A stretch of DNA of 64,000 nt, taken from Trachythela sp. YZ-2020. Its lineage: Eukaryota; Cnidaria; Anthozoa; Malacalcyonacea; Clavulariidae. How positions within the stretch are numbered: the stretch's first letter is position 1; the number at the start of each line of letters is the position of its first letter. The stretch spans positions 230,001 to 294,000 of the forward strand of contig JADLSH010000103.1 in assembly GCA_016169945.1 (NCBI GenBank), in the 5' to 3' direction. Below the pieces are notes generated by a model that was not told the DNA's origin, made no database searches, and was given only the letters and a program-made list of their open reading frames with translations. Shown here piece after piece: positions 33,055-46,025 of the stretch. Position numbers and translations under genes: made by a program.

Positions 33055-35753
33055 TGGTATCAGGAGTAGGATTGAATTAGTTTGTCTCTTGGAAATGGCA
33101 AGGAAGTTTTTTGTGAAGCGGAATTATCACTAGAAAAAGCGAAACAAATTTGCCGTACAGCTGAAAATGTGAAAATACAGGTTAGGGAAATAAGGGAGCA
33201 TCAAATGAAGCAAGTGTTGAGGCTGTGAGTAAAAACAACTCAAGAGAAAGTCCAGCAAGACAAAGAAATGTCGAAGGCAGGCATAGACAAAAGGTAAAAA
33301 ACTGTGAATATTGTGGAGGTGAGCATGAGTATGGTAAATGTCCTGCGTAAAAACGCCAGACGTGTAATAAATGTGGAAAATACATTCATTTTGCTGCAGT
33401 TTGTCAATCCAAAGCGGTGCGAAGTTTGGAACGATTCAACCAAGATCAGAGAGAATCGTCAAGCTCTGATGATGACAAGTCTGAAGTGAACTTATCTAGT
33501 GTTCACGTTGTGGGTAACAATAGGAAACAAAATATTGAAAGTAATCAAGGAAAAGATCATGTGACTGGACAGGTTTCACAAAGCTCTACCAAACCAACCA
33601 CTGATAATATATAGATGATGAAGAGTTCTTCATCAATATAGTTGATGATAACTCTGGCGATGCTGCAGATAAGTGGTATGCAACCCTAGAAACTTCAGGG
33701 ACACCGGTATCTTATATGCTTGATACAGGAGCTCAGGCTAATGTGCTTCCAGAGCAGATATATAATTCCTTGCGGAAGAAACCAAAGTTACATCACACTA
33801 AAGTCAAATTAACTGCATAAGATGGGGGAAATATTACAGTCAAACGTAAATGTGTCGCCTTTCTTACAAATGAAGCCAATAAAGCTTACCTAGTCCAGTT
33901 CTTTGTTGTGCCAACTAATTCACCTGCCATAATTAGTCTTCGAACATGTGAGTAGCTCAATTTAATAAAACGTGTGTTTCCTGTAACTGATGACAATTAT
34001 TCACACATATTCGATACTTATGAGGATGTATTTGGCGAGCTTGGGTGTTTACCAGGTGAATATCATATAAGTACCGATCCAAACATTACACCAGTTGTAC
34101 CTCCTCCCAGAAGCGTCCCATTTGCATTGAAAGACAAGCTAAAAACTTAATTTAAACAGAATGATGTCTCTATCTGAGAAAGTGGATAAACCCACTGATT
34201 AGGTAAACAGTATAGTGATTGTAGAAAAATCCAACGGTGATATTCGAATATGCTTATATCTGAAAGATCTAAATCACGTGCTGTTAAACGCGAGTTCTCA
34301 CAAATGCCTACAGCGGAAGAAAGAATGTCTCAAATGTCTGGTGCAACAGTCTTCAGTAAGCTTGATGTAAGTGCAGATTATTGGCAGGTAAAGGTAGATG
34401 AAGCATGCTCTGATCTATTAGCTTTTAATACACCATTTGCTCGTTTTAAGTTTAAAAGGCTTCCTTTGGTGTCAATTGTGCCAGCGAAACGTATTTCAGA
34501 GATACTGGATGGACTTGATGGAGTTGCGCATACTCAAGATGACATTATTGTTTGGGGAACTGATCAAAATAGCGATGATTATAATTTGAGCAAAGTATTG
34601 GAAAAAAATCAGGGTCTCTGGGTTAAAACTTAACAAGAAGAAATGTGAACTTGGCATTCGTGAAATTAAATATATTGGTCATAATTCTCGGACAAAGGAC
34701 TTCGTATCGATCGATCTAAGGTAGAAGCAATTCGCAACATGCCTGTCCCTCAAACGGTTGCAGAAGTACACAGATTTCCTGGTATGGTTGCGTATCTAGG
34801 AAAGTTCATCCCCAATCTTTCAAGTAATACTTCAGAATTGAGAAAGTTATTGGAAACAAAAGAGAGCTGGAACTGGACTGATAAACATACAAATCAATTT
34901 AGGGCTTTGCAACAATTAGTTTCTCAGAGTCCAGTGTTGAAGTATTTTGACCCAAACCTACCCATTAAAGTTTATGTCGATGCAAGTAAATCAGGTCTGG
35001 GTGCAGTACTCCTCCAAGCACATGATGAGATATGGTGTTCTGTGGCTTATGCTATTCGTGCGCTGACTAAATCGGAGAAAAATTACAGTCAAATTGAAAA
35101 AGAGACTTTAGCAGTAGTATTTGGAACTGAATACTTTAATCGGTATAATCAGGTCAGTCGTTTCTTGTTGAATCTGATCACAACAAGCCTCACTTACAAA
35201 CAATTCTGAAACGGAACATTGATAAAGAACCTCCACGTATACAACGTATGCTGCCCCGTTTACAAAAATATGACTTTGAATTAGTCTTTACACATGGTAC
35301 TACTATTCCAGTAGCTGATACATTATCGAGAGCCTTTTCGTCTTCTTCCGCTCCAAAGTGAGAGCGCGACAAGTTGTATTTTGGCCAGGGATCAATGCTG
35401 AAATTTCTGAGATGGTGTCGCAATGTCCTGCGTGCATCAAGTATCAGCAATCTCAAAAGAAACAACCTCTTGAACCACATGAAGTTCCTGTCGAACCATG
35501 GTATCAAGTAGGTATGGATCTAGTTTAATACGTACAGAAATAAAGATTACTTAATTAGTCATTGTTGATTACTTCTCGAATTACCCCGAAGTTTGTCCGT
35601 TGAATAACACTCGGAGCTCTACAATAATATCCCACGTTAAATCGATTTTGCTCGGCACGGTATTCCGAAAATAGTCATATCAGACAATGGTCCACAGTTT
35701 TCAAGTTTCGAGTTTAAGCAATTTGCAGCTAAATGGGAGTTTGAACATGTCAA
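33055..35753 (+). pseudogene. Ty3/Gypsy gag-pol, decayed
   Basis: Parts in order: two CCHC zinc knuckles (CEYCGGEHEYGKC and CNKCGKYIHFAAVC, about 33,300-33,415), aspartic protease (LDTGAQA, 33,719), reverse transcriptase (FSKLDVSADYWQV near 34,350; QDDIIVWG near 34,534), RNase H (VYVDASKSGLGAVLLQ near 34,975) and the start of integrase (FWPGI, CPACIKYQQSQKK near 35,390-35,460). Many in-frame stops and frameshifts interrupt it, and part of the reverse transcriptase is missing. At 35754 the integrase region jumps straight into the last 68 bp of the right LTR, so its 3' half was lost in a deletion. Not functional. Confidence 0.9.
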
Positions 35754-35821
35754 TATCTTGAATAACGACAACTTTGTTCTTTTCATCTTGTATTTTATCA
35801 ATAAAAACCAGACTTAAAACA
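35754..35821 (+). repeat. Right LTR, truncated to its 3' 68 bp
   Basis: ATCTTGAATAACGACAACTT and onward match the end of the left LTR. The 5' 80 bp are gone. Followed by the GGACC duplication. Confidence 0.87.
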
Positions 35822-35922
35822 GGACCCTTGAGTCGGGTAGCGGCAATTCACTTCCGGCTTCACTTTTCAACAGTAGATGCGTTATCCAGTCTATATCCAG
35901 ATCAGTGAATAGAGTCATTACA

Positions 35923-37020
35923 CCTCCATATTTTCAAAAATTTTATTCTTTTTTCTGTTAATCGAAATCGAGCTCGAAATTTTATATTTTTACCCAAGAT
36001 AAACTATATTTTCAGAAGTAATACCTCAGCGACTACGGAATAATATTCAAGTAAGGTTATTGTTAGGTTTTATTTGTAATAGATCGATTTTGCCAGGAAA
36101 CATTTGCAATCTTCGTTCGTGAATGTTTTCATAAGCATGTTGTCCCCGCTTATAAAAATTTGAATTAAAACGCTGAAATAATACAGTTCGAATTTAAAAT
36201 TACTTTAACAAATGCTACTATACAAAATCTTCAATTTTACTTGGACTTTCAATGTTTATATTTACCAACTATATATGACAGATTGACAGTTTAATAAATA
36301 CTCGGAGTCCACCTCCTGGTATATAGCTTGATTTAAAGATTTAACCACTTCAAATATCAGCTACAACTCTCACATAAATGTTAATATATGTTCATACAGT
36401 ATGGGCTGGATTGCCTGCACCAAATATGCAGTGAAAATGGAGAAAAAACAAAGTATTGCCTATTCCAAATATATTAGTTGAGTTCAAGAGGTTGCATCCT
36501 TGTCATCAGTAACTGATATACTGTCAATCAGAGTCATGTATCTAAATTCTGCCATATTTTCTAAGCTGGAATGTTTCATCGATACTAATATATCAGCTTC
36601 GCATGAATATTATATATTTTCACATTTTCGAAACCGGTCCAAGAATGTAAAATCACTGGGACCATTGTCCAGCTATTTAATAATATCACATGTAAATCTT
36701 CGAATGCCTGGTAGATATATTTTGATTGTGAGAAGTTTATGCACCAGTCAATGTAAATCCATGATGCTCTCATGCTGCCAATAAGTGGATATTTAGTAGT
36801 ACCAGGAATATTCTCCCCTTTTACACAAAAATAGCTTGCTTCAAAAGTTAATCATTGATGTTAAATTATATCATGCCTATGTTCCAAGAGTAGAGGGCAC
36901 TAACACTATGGCATATTTATTCCTCAGAGCAATAATGGCTGTGGTACTACATATTTATTTCTCACTCTATACTATGTGGTATCGACTAGTACTTCCTTAA
37001 TCCCACATTCTAATGGGGTC
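35923..37020. other. No gene seen
   Basis: AT-rich sequence with short open frames on both strands (for example 36500-36784). No motif or repeat that I can support. Confidence 0.45.
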
Positions 37021-37054
37021 AGACAGAAGCAATGTATGAGGCCCTATTCCCCAT

Positions 37055-37265
37055 ACTTTAGTTTACTATGTTTAACACCAGATGATTGTACTTGTCAAAG
37101 GGAGAGCACTGGATGTTGGTGTGTTAACCGAACTGTTTGCCCATGTCTTTTTTAACCCATTAAAACAGTTTGCTTATTTCACTCTGATGGCCCAACATTC
37201 CTATTGTACTCTGTCTAATCCAGATGATTTTACTCATTAAGGGGAGAGTGTTGGATATGCATGTG
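37055..37265. repeat. Two diverged copies of the dispersed TTTACTYTGTCTAAT repeat
   Basis: CAGATGATTGTACTTGTCAA and GATGATTTTACTCATTAAGG each lie in a unit ending ...GTGTTAA. They are related to the copies at 6.3-6.6 and 18.7-18.9 kb. Confidence 0.5.
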
Positions 37266-38745
37266 TTAAATAGACATAATTATGAGAAGCTTGTCTAATG
37301 TGTGTTATATATAATATCAAGCTGTCAGGTTGTCCTAATATATATGTTTACTTCTCTTGAGCTGGCGAAACAATATATATTTCTGTATGGTTCACCTTGC
37401 CGTGAAGGATTCAAAGATTAGCTATAGAACAAAGATATATTACTGGAAGAGACATTTAAACCAAATGATACAAGAATTGAATGAACTGCAGCAAGTTATG
37501 TGTATTTGATATTACCAATGTGACAATGTAAAAGGTATTCAGATCATGGAAAATTTAGGCTTGCAGTCTTTTGACAATCACACGTCTACAAACTATGAGA
37601 CAATTAGTATTAGACATATCAACTGGTTGTGCTATGCAAATTGTTAATTCCTTAATTATTGAAACCTTCAGAAATATATTGTTTTAGCTAGCCTATATTA
37701 ATTCATGATTATGAGTTGCTGGGGGTCGCAGGCGCAGCAACGATAGGTTTCGGCACGCAATGGAATTTTTCATTGGACCCAAAATGCACCAAGAAATGCC
37801 AATATATAATCCAGTTATAACAAGTGTGTTGTTCCTCAATATACGAAGGAATCACTGGGGGAATGCACCCAGCTTTTGTGGTTGCAAAATCATAGACACA
37901 GCTTTGTTACACAGTTAATCAGCTATCAATTGAAGGCTTTGAGAAATTATGGAGGTCGCCTCCCTTTGCCCCTAGTGTTTTCCACTTCTGGCACATGAAG
38001 TTATAGACAATCTGCCAATGGCCAAACTATTGAATGGCAAGCAATTTCCAGGATTTTTCAAAGACACTAACACTTTCTCCACATGTATGGAAGAATTACA
38101 AAACTAGTCTTTGATCCCCATTGACCCTCCATTGACCCACATCTTTGACCCACATTTGACCCCCATTGACCCTGGTATTTTTTAAATATAAAAGGTGTAT
38201 TTATATATATTTAAATATATATTTTATAAATTATATATAAAAGTTTTTTTTCTGATTATCGTTATTTTCTTGAGATTTTTTTATTTTTTGTGATTTTTTT
38301 TCTGTCCCTTTTATTGTGATTCTTCAATTATTTTTTTTCTATTTTTGTGATTGTTTCTCTTTTTAATGTAAATTTTTAAATCTGTATGTATTTGTGATTT
38401 AATTCAATGATTTGCTCCACGTTTTATTCTTTATAGGGCGTAGTCTAGCATGCCCGTGCCATTTCCACGCGCAAGTAATAAATCATGCAGACAGCTATTA
38501 ATTTGTCTACCTTACTTACAAATAACTGATTTGTAAACTGATAACCATTTTAATAGTTACTGTAATTAATAAAATGATTCTGAAGCGGACTCGATTTTAT
38601 ACATGATCACGCTTTGAAGTTAGCACATTCTTCTCACTGCATTGTCAACGTCAAAGTTATCCCCGAGCCGGCGCGAAGCGCCGTGCGAGGGTACTAATTC
38701 CGCTCGGATATTTACACCCGGGTATGTGAAAACACAGTGGAAATT
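37266..38745. other. No gene seen; short tandem TTGACCC words
   Basis: Non-coding. At 38,110-38,172 the words CCATTGACCC and ACATTTGACCC are repeated about six times, followed by a T-rich tract to 38,400. Confidence 0.45.
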
Positions 38746-39205
38746 CAGGGACGGATCTAGGGGTGATCAGAGCGATCACGCGACTAAGGTAAAATTGGCC
38801 AGAAAATTGTTTAATTAAAATAGCAGTCCAGTTATCAAACTTCGCGCAGTGTATTGTATTGAAAGTTTAACAGTCCAGTTCTGAAATATCATCCAGTAGC
38901 AAGGCCTTCGAATATGAACGCGCAGAAAAGCGGCCTTACGCATGCGTTTTGCACGCTCTAGGCCAGATAGAAGCCATCTGATTGGCTATCTCGATTTTTG
39001 CGCGATCTGTGGGGAGTCTGCTCGATCAGGGGCTCGAATACAGGCTATCCGATTGGCTAATTCAAGAAAACCCTGAATTCCCATTGGCTGGATTTTTTTG
39101 ACCGATCATACCGATCAGGCTTTAGTATGCACGGAAAGGTCTATGACGTTTCTGGCCCTTTCTGATCGCTACTTGACCTCTGAACTATTAATACTAGCCA
39201 TGTCT

Positions 39206-39370
39206 GGACGATCGGCAATATCTTAAACATATTGAAGCTGATCTAAAGAAGCGAATAGACGGTGTACCGAAGCGTTCTATTGAAGACTTATTGGAGCGCT
39301 GTGAACAACACAAGCTTCTTCCTCGCACGAAATTTTGGTGCGGAATCTTACATCCCGAAGTACGTTCGAG
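39206..39370 (+). pseudogene. Exon-like fragment of unknown protein
   Basis: The frame beginning at GACGATCGG gives a charged helical stretch (DDRQYLKHIEADLKKRID, then VPKRSIEDLLERCEQHKLLP). A stop lies just upstream, with a TACTAG acceptor-like site between, and an ATG in another frame at 39199. I do not recognise the family. It may be the first exon of the lost gene of this hAT-like element. Confidence 0.3.
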
Positions 39371-40938
39371 AGAAAAAACAACTAGATATAGCATTATAGC
39401 TGTTGTAGACTGTAGTGGATTGTGCGTCTGTATCATGGTCTGTACGCACATGTTATAAAATAGGCGGGTACGCGTGTAATAATAAGAGACGAAATTTACA
39501 TAATATTTCAGTCAATTTACATAAATACTGCGGCTTAATACAGGCAGTTTCAGTTTGGTTATACTTTGTTTATGGCTCTTGTGGAATGTGGACTTTATAT
39601 ATTAATCAGATACTTAACTAGGGTACCTGCAAGGTAGGGAATGCTGCGGGACTGTTATTATTCTTTAGCTTCTTGAAACAAACATGCAAACAAATATGCA
39701 ACACAAATTATATTCAGTAGACGGTAATTATTGGCATTGACCTAGTGGCTTGCGCGCTGTCAGTAGATGCATACCCTAGTATAATGTATTGCAGGATGAG
39801 ACAAGCTAAATATATCACGAAACATGAAAGACATCAAATTTTGTAACATCTATTTCAAAATACACCATGTTTACTGCGATGAGTAATTTGATACTGCCAC
39901 GCAAGGAAATTTGCATATTTTTGTAGTGTATAAAAGCGTTAAAAATATATACATGTGCGCAAAATAATTTTGAATTTGGAAAGCTATAAACGAAAGCGTT
40001 GTTCCAACATTATGTTCTTACTTTGCTGGATATGCGAGTCACCTACATATAAAGCACAACTCATTGCCATTCGAACATTTATATATCTTTAAGTGCGCGC
40101 AGAACTGAGACCCTGTCTGTTCTGACAATAATATGTGAACGCGACTAGACAAAAATATTAAGTCCATTGTAAAATAGGAATAAAAACATATTTCTATGCC
40201 TATAGTAGCCTATTTAATAGGTCAAACCTTGCACAAATCAGAATGATTCAGTCAGGCAATTTAGACCATCAATTGCATATCTGTGACTTTGTGTCAAGTT
40301 CACACGGAGTCACAATCGTCAAGCGGCATACACGAAACATCACTTGATGCAAAATATGGAAATCAGCAAGAGAAAGCAAACGCGAATGGATAGAAAAACC
40401 TTTTAAAGACATCTCTAAGTAAGACTTCCATGCTTTACAGCACTAACAGCTCAAGCAAAGTCGATAGCACATTAGCAGAATATATAGTTTATATATAAAC
40501 AGACACTGAATCTAGCTGCGATCGATTGTGTGCTTTCAGCGTTTCATGACATAGATAATTATATAAATTGAGATTGCCAACTTTCCAAAAAGGAGTAAAC
40601 AAATGGAAACGTAATATATAAACAAAAGACAAAATATCCTACCTTGAATGGTCAAAATAGACTTGAAAAAGCTCCGTCCGTCAAAATCGAAAAGCACATG
40701 GAACTGAGCGAGTTTAAAATTTGTGTTCTGCGCATAGCAAGCGCGCACGACCACAATTCCATGCGCTAAATAAAATTTACTTCAAAACTCCCTCTCTGCA
40801 CATATTAGGCTGCTGCTACGCTCGCTCGCTTCAGGCTCGCTCGCTCCGCAGCAATAATACTGTATTATTTATACCTAGTATAAACTACAAGCACATGACA
40901 ATGTGGCATGACTTTGTGTAATGCGATCTCTACAACAT

Positions 40939-42779
40939 GTATACTATGGAACGCCATGTATCCAAAAATTATTTAACGTTAATTATATCATATCATGACC
41001 AATTTCGACAAAATCGTTATTTAAAATCATAAGCATTTGCGCAATTCCTTATTTCATATAACGTTAAGGCGTTACACTATGATATCAAATAATGACTTTT
41101 CAGTTGATTCATGATTTTATATAATGAAAAAGCACTTTTTTATTATATCATATAATAAAAATGCGCCGAAAAGTCATTATTTCATATAATGCAATTGCGC
41201 GGTGCGCCATCTGTCCAAAAATTCAAAACTGTCCAAAAATCAATTATTACGTCGTGCGCATGAGCTTCCGGTCATAAACTTCCGGTTCATGGGAATGATT
41301 CGAAACCCGCCAAATTAAACTATAAATCTCTTCTTCGAGCCCTCTCAACGGCAAGCTTTTTACATATTTGAATACTCTTTAAATCGATTAATCATGGTGA
41401 GTGGCGAAGGGGACATTTGTATTCTTTTGACACAGCGCACCTTCCCGAGGGTGGGGATTTTTGACTATCTGATCGTTTTAAATACAAAATGGCTAAACTA
41501 ACGGAGAATGAAAAGATCAAGGATAAGAATACTTTTTATACCCATTCTCAAACACACCATCTGCTTCTGTAAATTGTTTTATGATGCAACAAAGATGCTA
41601 ATTTATATTTTGTTTTACAAGAAAATTATTTTGTCGTATTGTTTTCTATTATTTTTCACTTGTCTAGTCAAGCGTGTGTTCAAACACTATTTAAAATTTT
41701 TGTTTTATTTTTATATTAATAAATATCTAGTGGCCAAAATATCAGTCAAAATGTATACTTTTGACTGATTTAATTGCCTCTATGCCATACAGAAATGCAT
41801 ATATTTGGTGCCAAATTTTATCCAGATAATATTTATATACTGCTGGTCATTCGCTCAAACTGATATCCCAGGGATAAAAAATGCTCCATCTCCAACCCTG
41901 TGGCATTAAATATGAATTGACAGTTCCATATAGCCCTCGAGAGGGGATGGGGATCGATTATTGACTAAATTCAAGCCAGTCATCGCATTCGTCGTCAAAC
42001 TCGACTAGCACAAGCACAAGTACTTCAAGCCGAAACGTATCAAACCAGGTGTGTATTCTTTCTAAGCGTTGGCATTTGTATATTATCGGTTTAATACGCT
42101 TGAGCTTGAAGTACTGCTAGTCGAGTTTGACGACGAATGCGATGACTGGCTTGATGAACCACCTCTGCCATTCATTACGGATCTAACTGCCCCTTGAACA
42201 GCTCTGGTTATTGCCTCTTCCCAACCACGTTCGCCACTCGCCATGATTAATCGATTTAAAGAGTATTCAAATATGTAAAAAGCTTGCCGTTGAGAGCGCT
42301 CGAAGAAGAGACTTATAGTTTAATTTGGCGCCTTCTCCTTCCAATTGGCAGGTTTCGAACCATTCCCATGAACATTATATGAAATAATGACTTTTCGGCG
42401 CATTTTTATTATATGATATAATAAAAAAGTGCTTTTTCATTATATCAAATCATGAATCAACTGAAAAGTCATTATTTGATATCATAGTGTAACGCCTTAA
42501 CGTTATATGAAATAAGGAATTGCGCAAATGCTTATGATTTTAAATAACGATTTTGTCGAAATTGCATTGTATCATATCATGACTTAACGGAAATTCATTG
42601 TATGATATAACGACTAATGCTAATCAACATGATATCAAATCATGAATTAGCCGTGTTAGTCATGATTTGATATAATATATATTCGTTAATAAATTATTTG
42701 TATATAATGACATTTTTGGTCATGATATGATATAATTAACGTTAAATAATTTTTGGACACATGGCGTTCCATAGTATAC
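40939..42779. repeat. 1.84-kb foldback structure with ~0.5-kb arms
   Basis: From GTATACTATGGAACGCCATG to its complement at 42,760-42,779, long stretches mirror each other: TTATATCATATCATGACCAA, CAAATAATGACTTTTCAGTT, GGCAAGCTTTTTACATATTT. A second, nested mirror (41,978-42,022 against 42,105-42,150) repeats a Ser codon-rich stretch. The arms are rich in ATATGATATAATA words. Probably a foldback transposon inserted in the hAT-like element. Confidence 0.82.
42085..42244 (-). pseudogene. Ser-rich first-exon-like frame in the foldback arm
   Basis: On the minus strand from ATG at 42244: MASGERGWEEAITRAVQGAV, then a Ser/Asn/Thr-rich tail to a stop near 42,085. The other arm carries a related Ser/Thr-rich stretch on the plus strand (about 41,977-42,050, ending CCAG|GTGTGT). 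Unknown protein, duplicated by the inverted repeat. Confidence 0.35.
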
Positions 42780-43094
42780 AACAAGTAAAATGGATCATGT
42801 TGCCATTGAGAATACTTATTCATGGCACATGTTTCTGCTATGAATAAAACTCGAGAAGCAACTATATTTTGTTATTCAATGCTATAGTTTACAGATACTA
42901 GAAAGCTGGGTTAATATTTTACTTACACAATAATCAATACTTTGTAACCCCAGTTTGTTTAATCTTCGCATGGCGACTTCCCACGGTCAAAAGTAACCCC
43001 CCCCGATTCAAGCAGGCGACCCCACGGTCAAAGAAAGTAACCCCCTTCAACGAAAGTTTTGACTAACGTACGAAAAATCCTAGATCCGCCCCTG

Positions 43095-44702
43095 AGTGGA
43101 ATCCAAAGTCGTCCGCCGCGATGCCATGGACGGTTCAGGGTTTTGTACGTTATACGCATGCGCGAATTCAGATCGAGAGAAACATACGGACATAAACATT
43201 TTTAAAAGATTTATGGATAAAGATTTTGTTCTTCATCAAAAATGATTTTTAATACTCGGGCTATTGGAAAAACATACCGATATACAGAGACTTCAAAACA
43301 AAATAAACGAGAAGGAGTCGAATGGCTGAAAAAAGTGTTTTAAACGGGTAAGTGTCTATTTTTCATATTTTAGTTTGTGGATTTGCAAAAGCGTATATCA
43401 CTCTGTGAGGTTATTATAATATCGATTAAACCTAAAAGGTATTTTAGCAAGTTTAAATTTGAATTTTGAAGAAACAACGTAATGTCAAAAACTTCATTTT
43501 AAAGATAAATTTACAAAAATATACTGTCAAAAAACAGTTGAAGTTTTCTGAAATTTTTTTGCCGTTTTTGAGAAATGTCTAAGGTTAAATTTTACAACAA
43601 CCAAAGCGAAAAGAGTACGTAACAAAATATCTACTTTATATAGTGGGGCAATTCATAATTTTATAGTTAAAAGTACAAATATTTATATTACTCTTTTATC
43701 ACTTTGTACCAAAAGTAAAAAAATTGTGTGTTGCTATGGTTACAATGATTGACCGAATACTTCATGTTACAATAAATTTTGGGAAGTATAATTCCTGAGT
43801 TCGAATAGGCGAGGGGATTCTACATGAGTGTATTTCTAGTAATATATTAAGATTGGGATAAAAACACCTTTTTCGGGTAGGACCGGGTCGGGAGACCATG
43901 AAAATTCAAACACCGATCGCGTGATCTCGTACGCCGTTCCAAGTGGGGAAAACGTGTGGGATTCAAGCTATTTTATAGCCCCATTCTGCCTAGAAGGTCC
44001 CCCTAAACTTTCTCTATTTAAAGATTGCAACTCCAGTTTGTGATATGATTAAGTACCACTGGGGTTATTGCCTATAAAGAGGGAGGGATTAAAGGGAAAA
44101 TTTGTTAAAATTGCGCGACTTATCGTCGAGAAAAGCAGGGCTACACAGATTATTAATATTTAAGAGTTAAACCGGAGTTACGATTTTGGATAGTTAACTT
44201 ACGGCCACGTCCACACTATGCCCATTTTTGCCAATGACAACACCCAATAAGATAGTGAAAAACTATAAATAAACTCATCTATAAATAAACTGCGCACAAT
44301 CCCCCAACCCCCAAATACCGCCCAGCTACGCAGGCTATGTGGTTAATAACTGAGTGCATGTCGACAGCTAGCGTAAAAAGAATGTCGGTGAACTGACTTG
44401 CAAACCCGGTCAGGTTTTATATATCATTTTTTCGGTGAAAGTAAACTATGTGTTATCGCTTTTTGTTGTAGGGTATACTTGTCAAATTCTATATCATCGC
44501 TTATTGACAAAACATGAAACTGAACATTAATAATATAAATATTTATTTTAGTTTTTAGTGAGTATTTACCGTGGCCAGTCACAACTTTATGAACTTTAGT
44601 TAATTCAAAATAGCATAAATTCACAAAATTAACGCAGGGTTTTGCTAAATTAACTGATATCTAACCTTTTGTTAATTTTAAAAGGAATCATTCATGTGAC
44701 GA
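43095..44702. other. No gene seen
   Basis: AT-rich sequence with no recognisable domain. The stretch just right of 43,094 is the continuation of that at 38,745 before the hAT-like insertion. It may include the unseen 5' end of the MULE that follows. Confidence 0.4.
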
Positions 44703-46025
44703 GTGGTAGCAATTTCACGTCGGAAGACGACATACAACCTGTCCCGCATACGCCAGCGAAGAAACTTGGTCATCGACAGTGACGAAGAAATATTTATTGG
44801 AAATCACGAGAAGAAGTCAAAACCGAAGGCGACCAGAAGGTTGTTGGGCTATGCTGGCTATTGCGCAACTTTGGTGAAAATGCGCGCGACTTCTCCGGCA
44901 TTAACAGGTAGACAGAAGATTGCTCCTGGCCATTTCCCTGCTCCTTCGACTTTGGGGAAGAGTGTAGACATGATATCTGTCTAGTCATCAGACGAGTTGT
45001 TTACAACTGGCTCTGAGGATGAAACAACGCAGTATTTCAACGACGATCCCAGATTCCCCATAGTCAGTACAACCAACGCCAAGCATACAGCTGAAAAAGT
45101 GCTTGAAATAATCTCGAAAGATTTTCCAGAAGAAAGTAAGTGCCGCAAAGAGCCAAATGATACCAGATTTGTTACCTTGGAGGACTGACGAGCGGATAGG
45201 AATGGGTCATATGCGAACAATGGCCGCTCAACCCATACATACTGTCGCAAAGCCAGTGGAAAATGGAAGAAAGTGAGCGCGGGGAGTTCTTACATTGCAA
45301 AGTCGTCGAAAGTGCATTTTACGCGGGAGTATAGAGCACATGAGTAAAGTGTGGATTTTCGATGAACAATATTTTACGCCAGAACCAAGAATGGAGAAAT
45401 TTTGAACAATTTGGCGATATTACAATATCGTTTTACAGGACAGGAACGCAGAATAGAGCTAAGCTCCCACGGTAACCTCAAGTCCGGTAAATCATACACA
45501 CGCACGAAGCCTTCTGTTAAGCAAATGTTAAGTGAGAACTTGAAAAGTTTACCAGCAAGTGAGGCAGTTGCGAAGACGCGCAAAGATCTTGGTGCACCAT
45601 TCAGTACCTCTCTGAATCAGAAGCGCCAAGGGGGAGAACTCAAGCTTCATGCTCAGAAGCCAAGAGAAAGTACAGCGACGAAATGACAACATTAAATTGG
45701 TCTGCAAAGACTGATGGGAAGGGTTTTGTAAGAATGCAAGAACTTTCATCTGAGGCAATGATTTTGCTGGCAACAGATAAGCAGTTGGCAGACGTCTTCA
45801 GATTCTGTACAAATCATGTCAACTTCAGTTATATCTCGGTTGATCCAACATTTAATTTTGGCGAATTTAGCGTCACCCCAATGTCTTATAGAAACGTCTT
45901 ACTGAAGAATGAAAGACGGGCCATTCACCTGTGTTTGTTGGCCCTATTTTTATTCATCACACGAAAACGAAAACAACTTACGCACAATTTTTCTTCAAAC
46001 TTTCCAGCTTATCTCTTCAGATTCA

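Larger units (their letters stand above)
30997..35922. mobile_element. Foldback element with long arms, split by a Ty3/Gypsy insertion
   Basis: The left arm (about 31005-31241) is the reverse complement of about 32690-32870 plus 35850-35922. Shared words are CACTGATCTGGATATAG, CACGTTTCTGATCGGACCAA and GTGAACATCCACTGCTTA. Without the retroelement it is about 2 kb. The interior (31.3-32.6 kb) has no recognisable gene. Left and right arms differ by a central gap, so the inverted repeat is not continuous. Confidence 0.7.
38746..43094. mobile_element. 4.35-kb hAT-like element, non-autonomous or dead
   Basis: The left end CAGGGACGGATCTAGG and the right end's complement CAGGGGCGGATCTAGG are hAT-type TIRs. 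The flanks read AGTGGAAATT at the left and AGTGGAAT at the right, consistent with an 8-bp duplication that has gained a base. No hAT transposase is visible. Inside are one exon-like stretch (39206-39370, +) and a large inverted repeat at 40939-42779. Confidence 0.75.

Noticed and set aside
41508..41768. 86-codon Phe/Tyr/Ile-rich frame
   Set aside because: Composition follows the local AT bias inside the foldback element; not a credible membrane protein gene.
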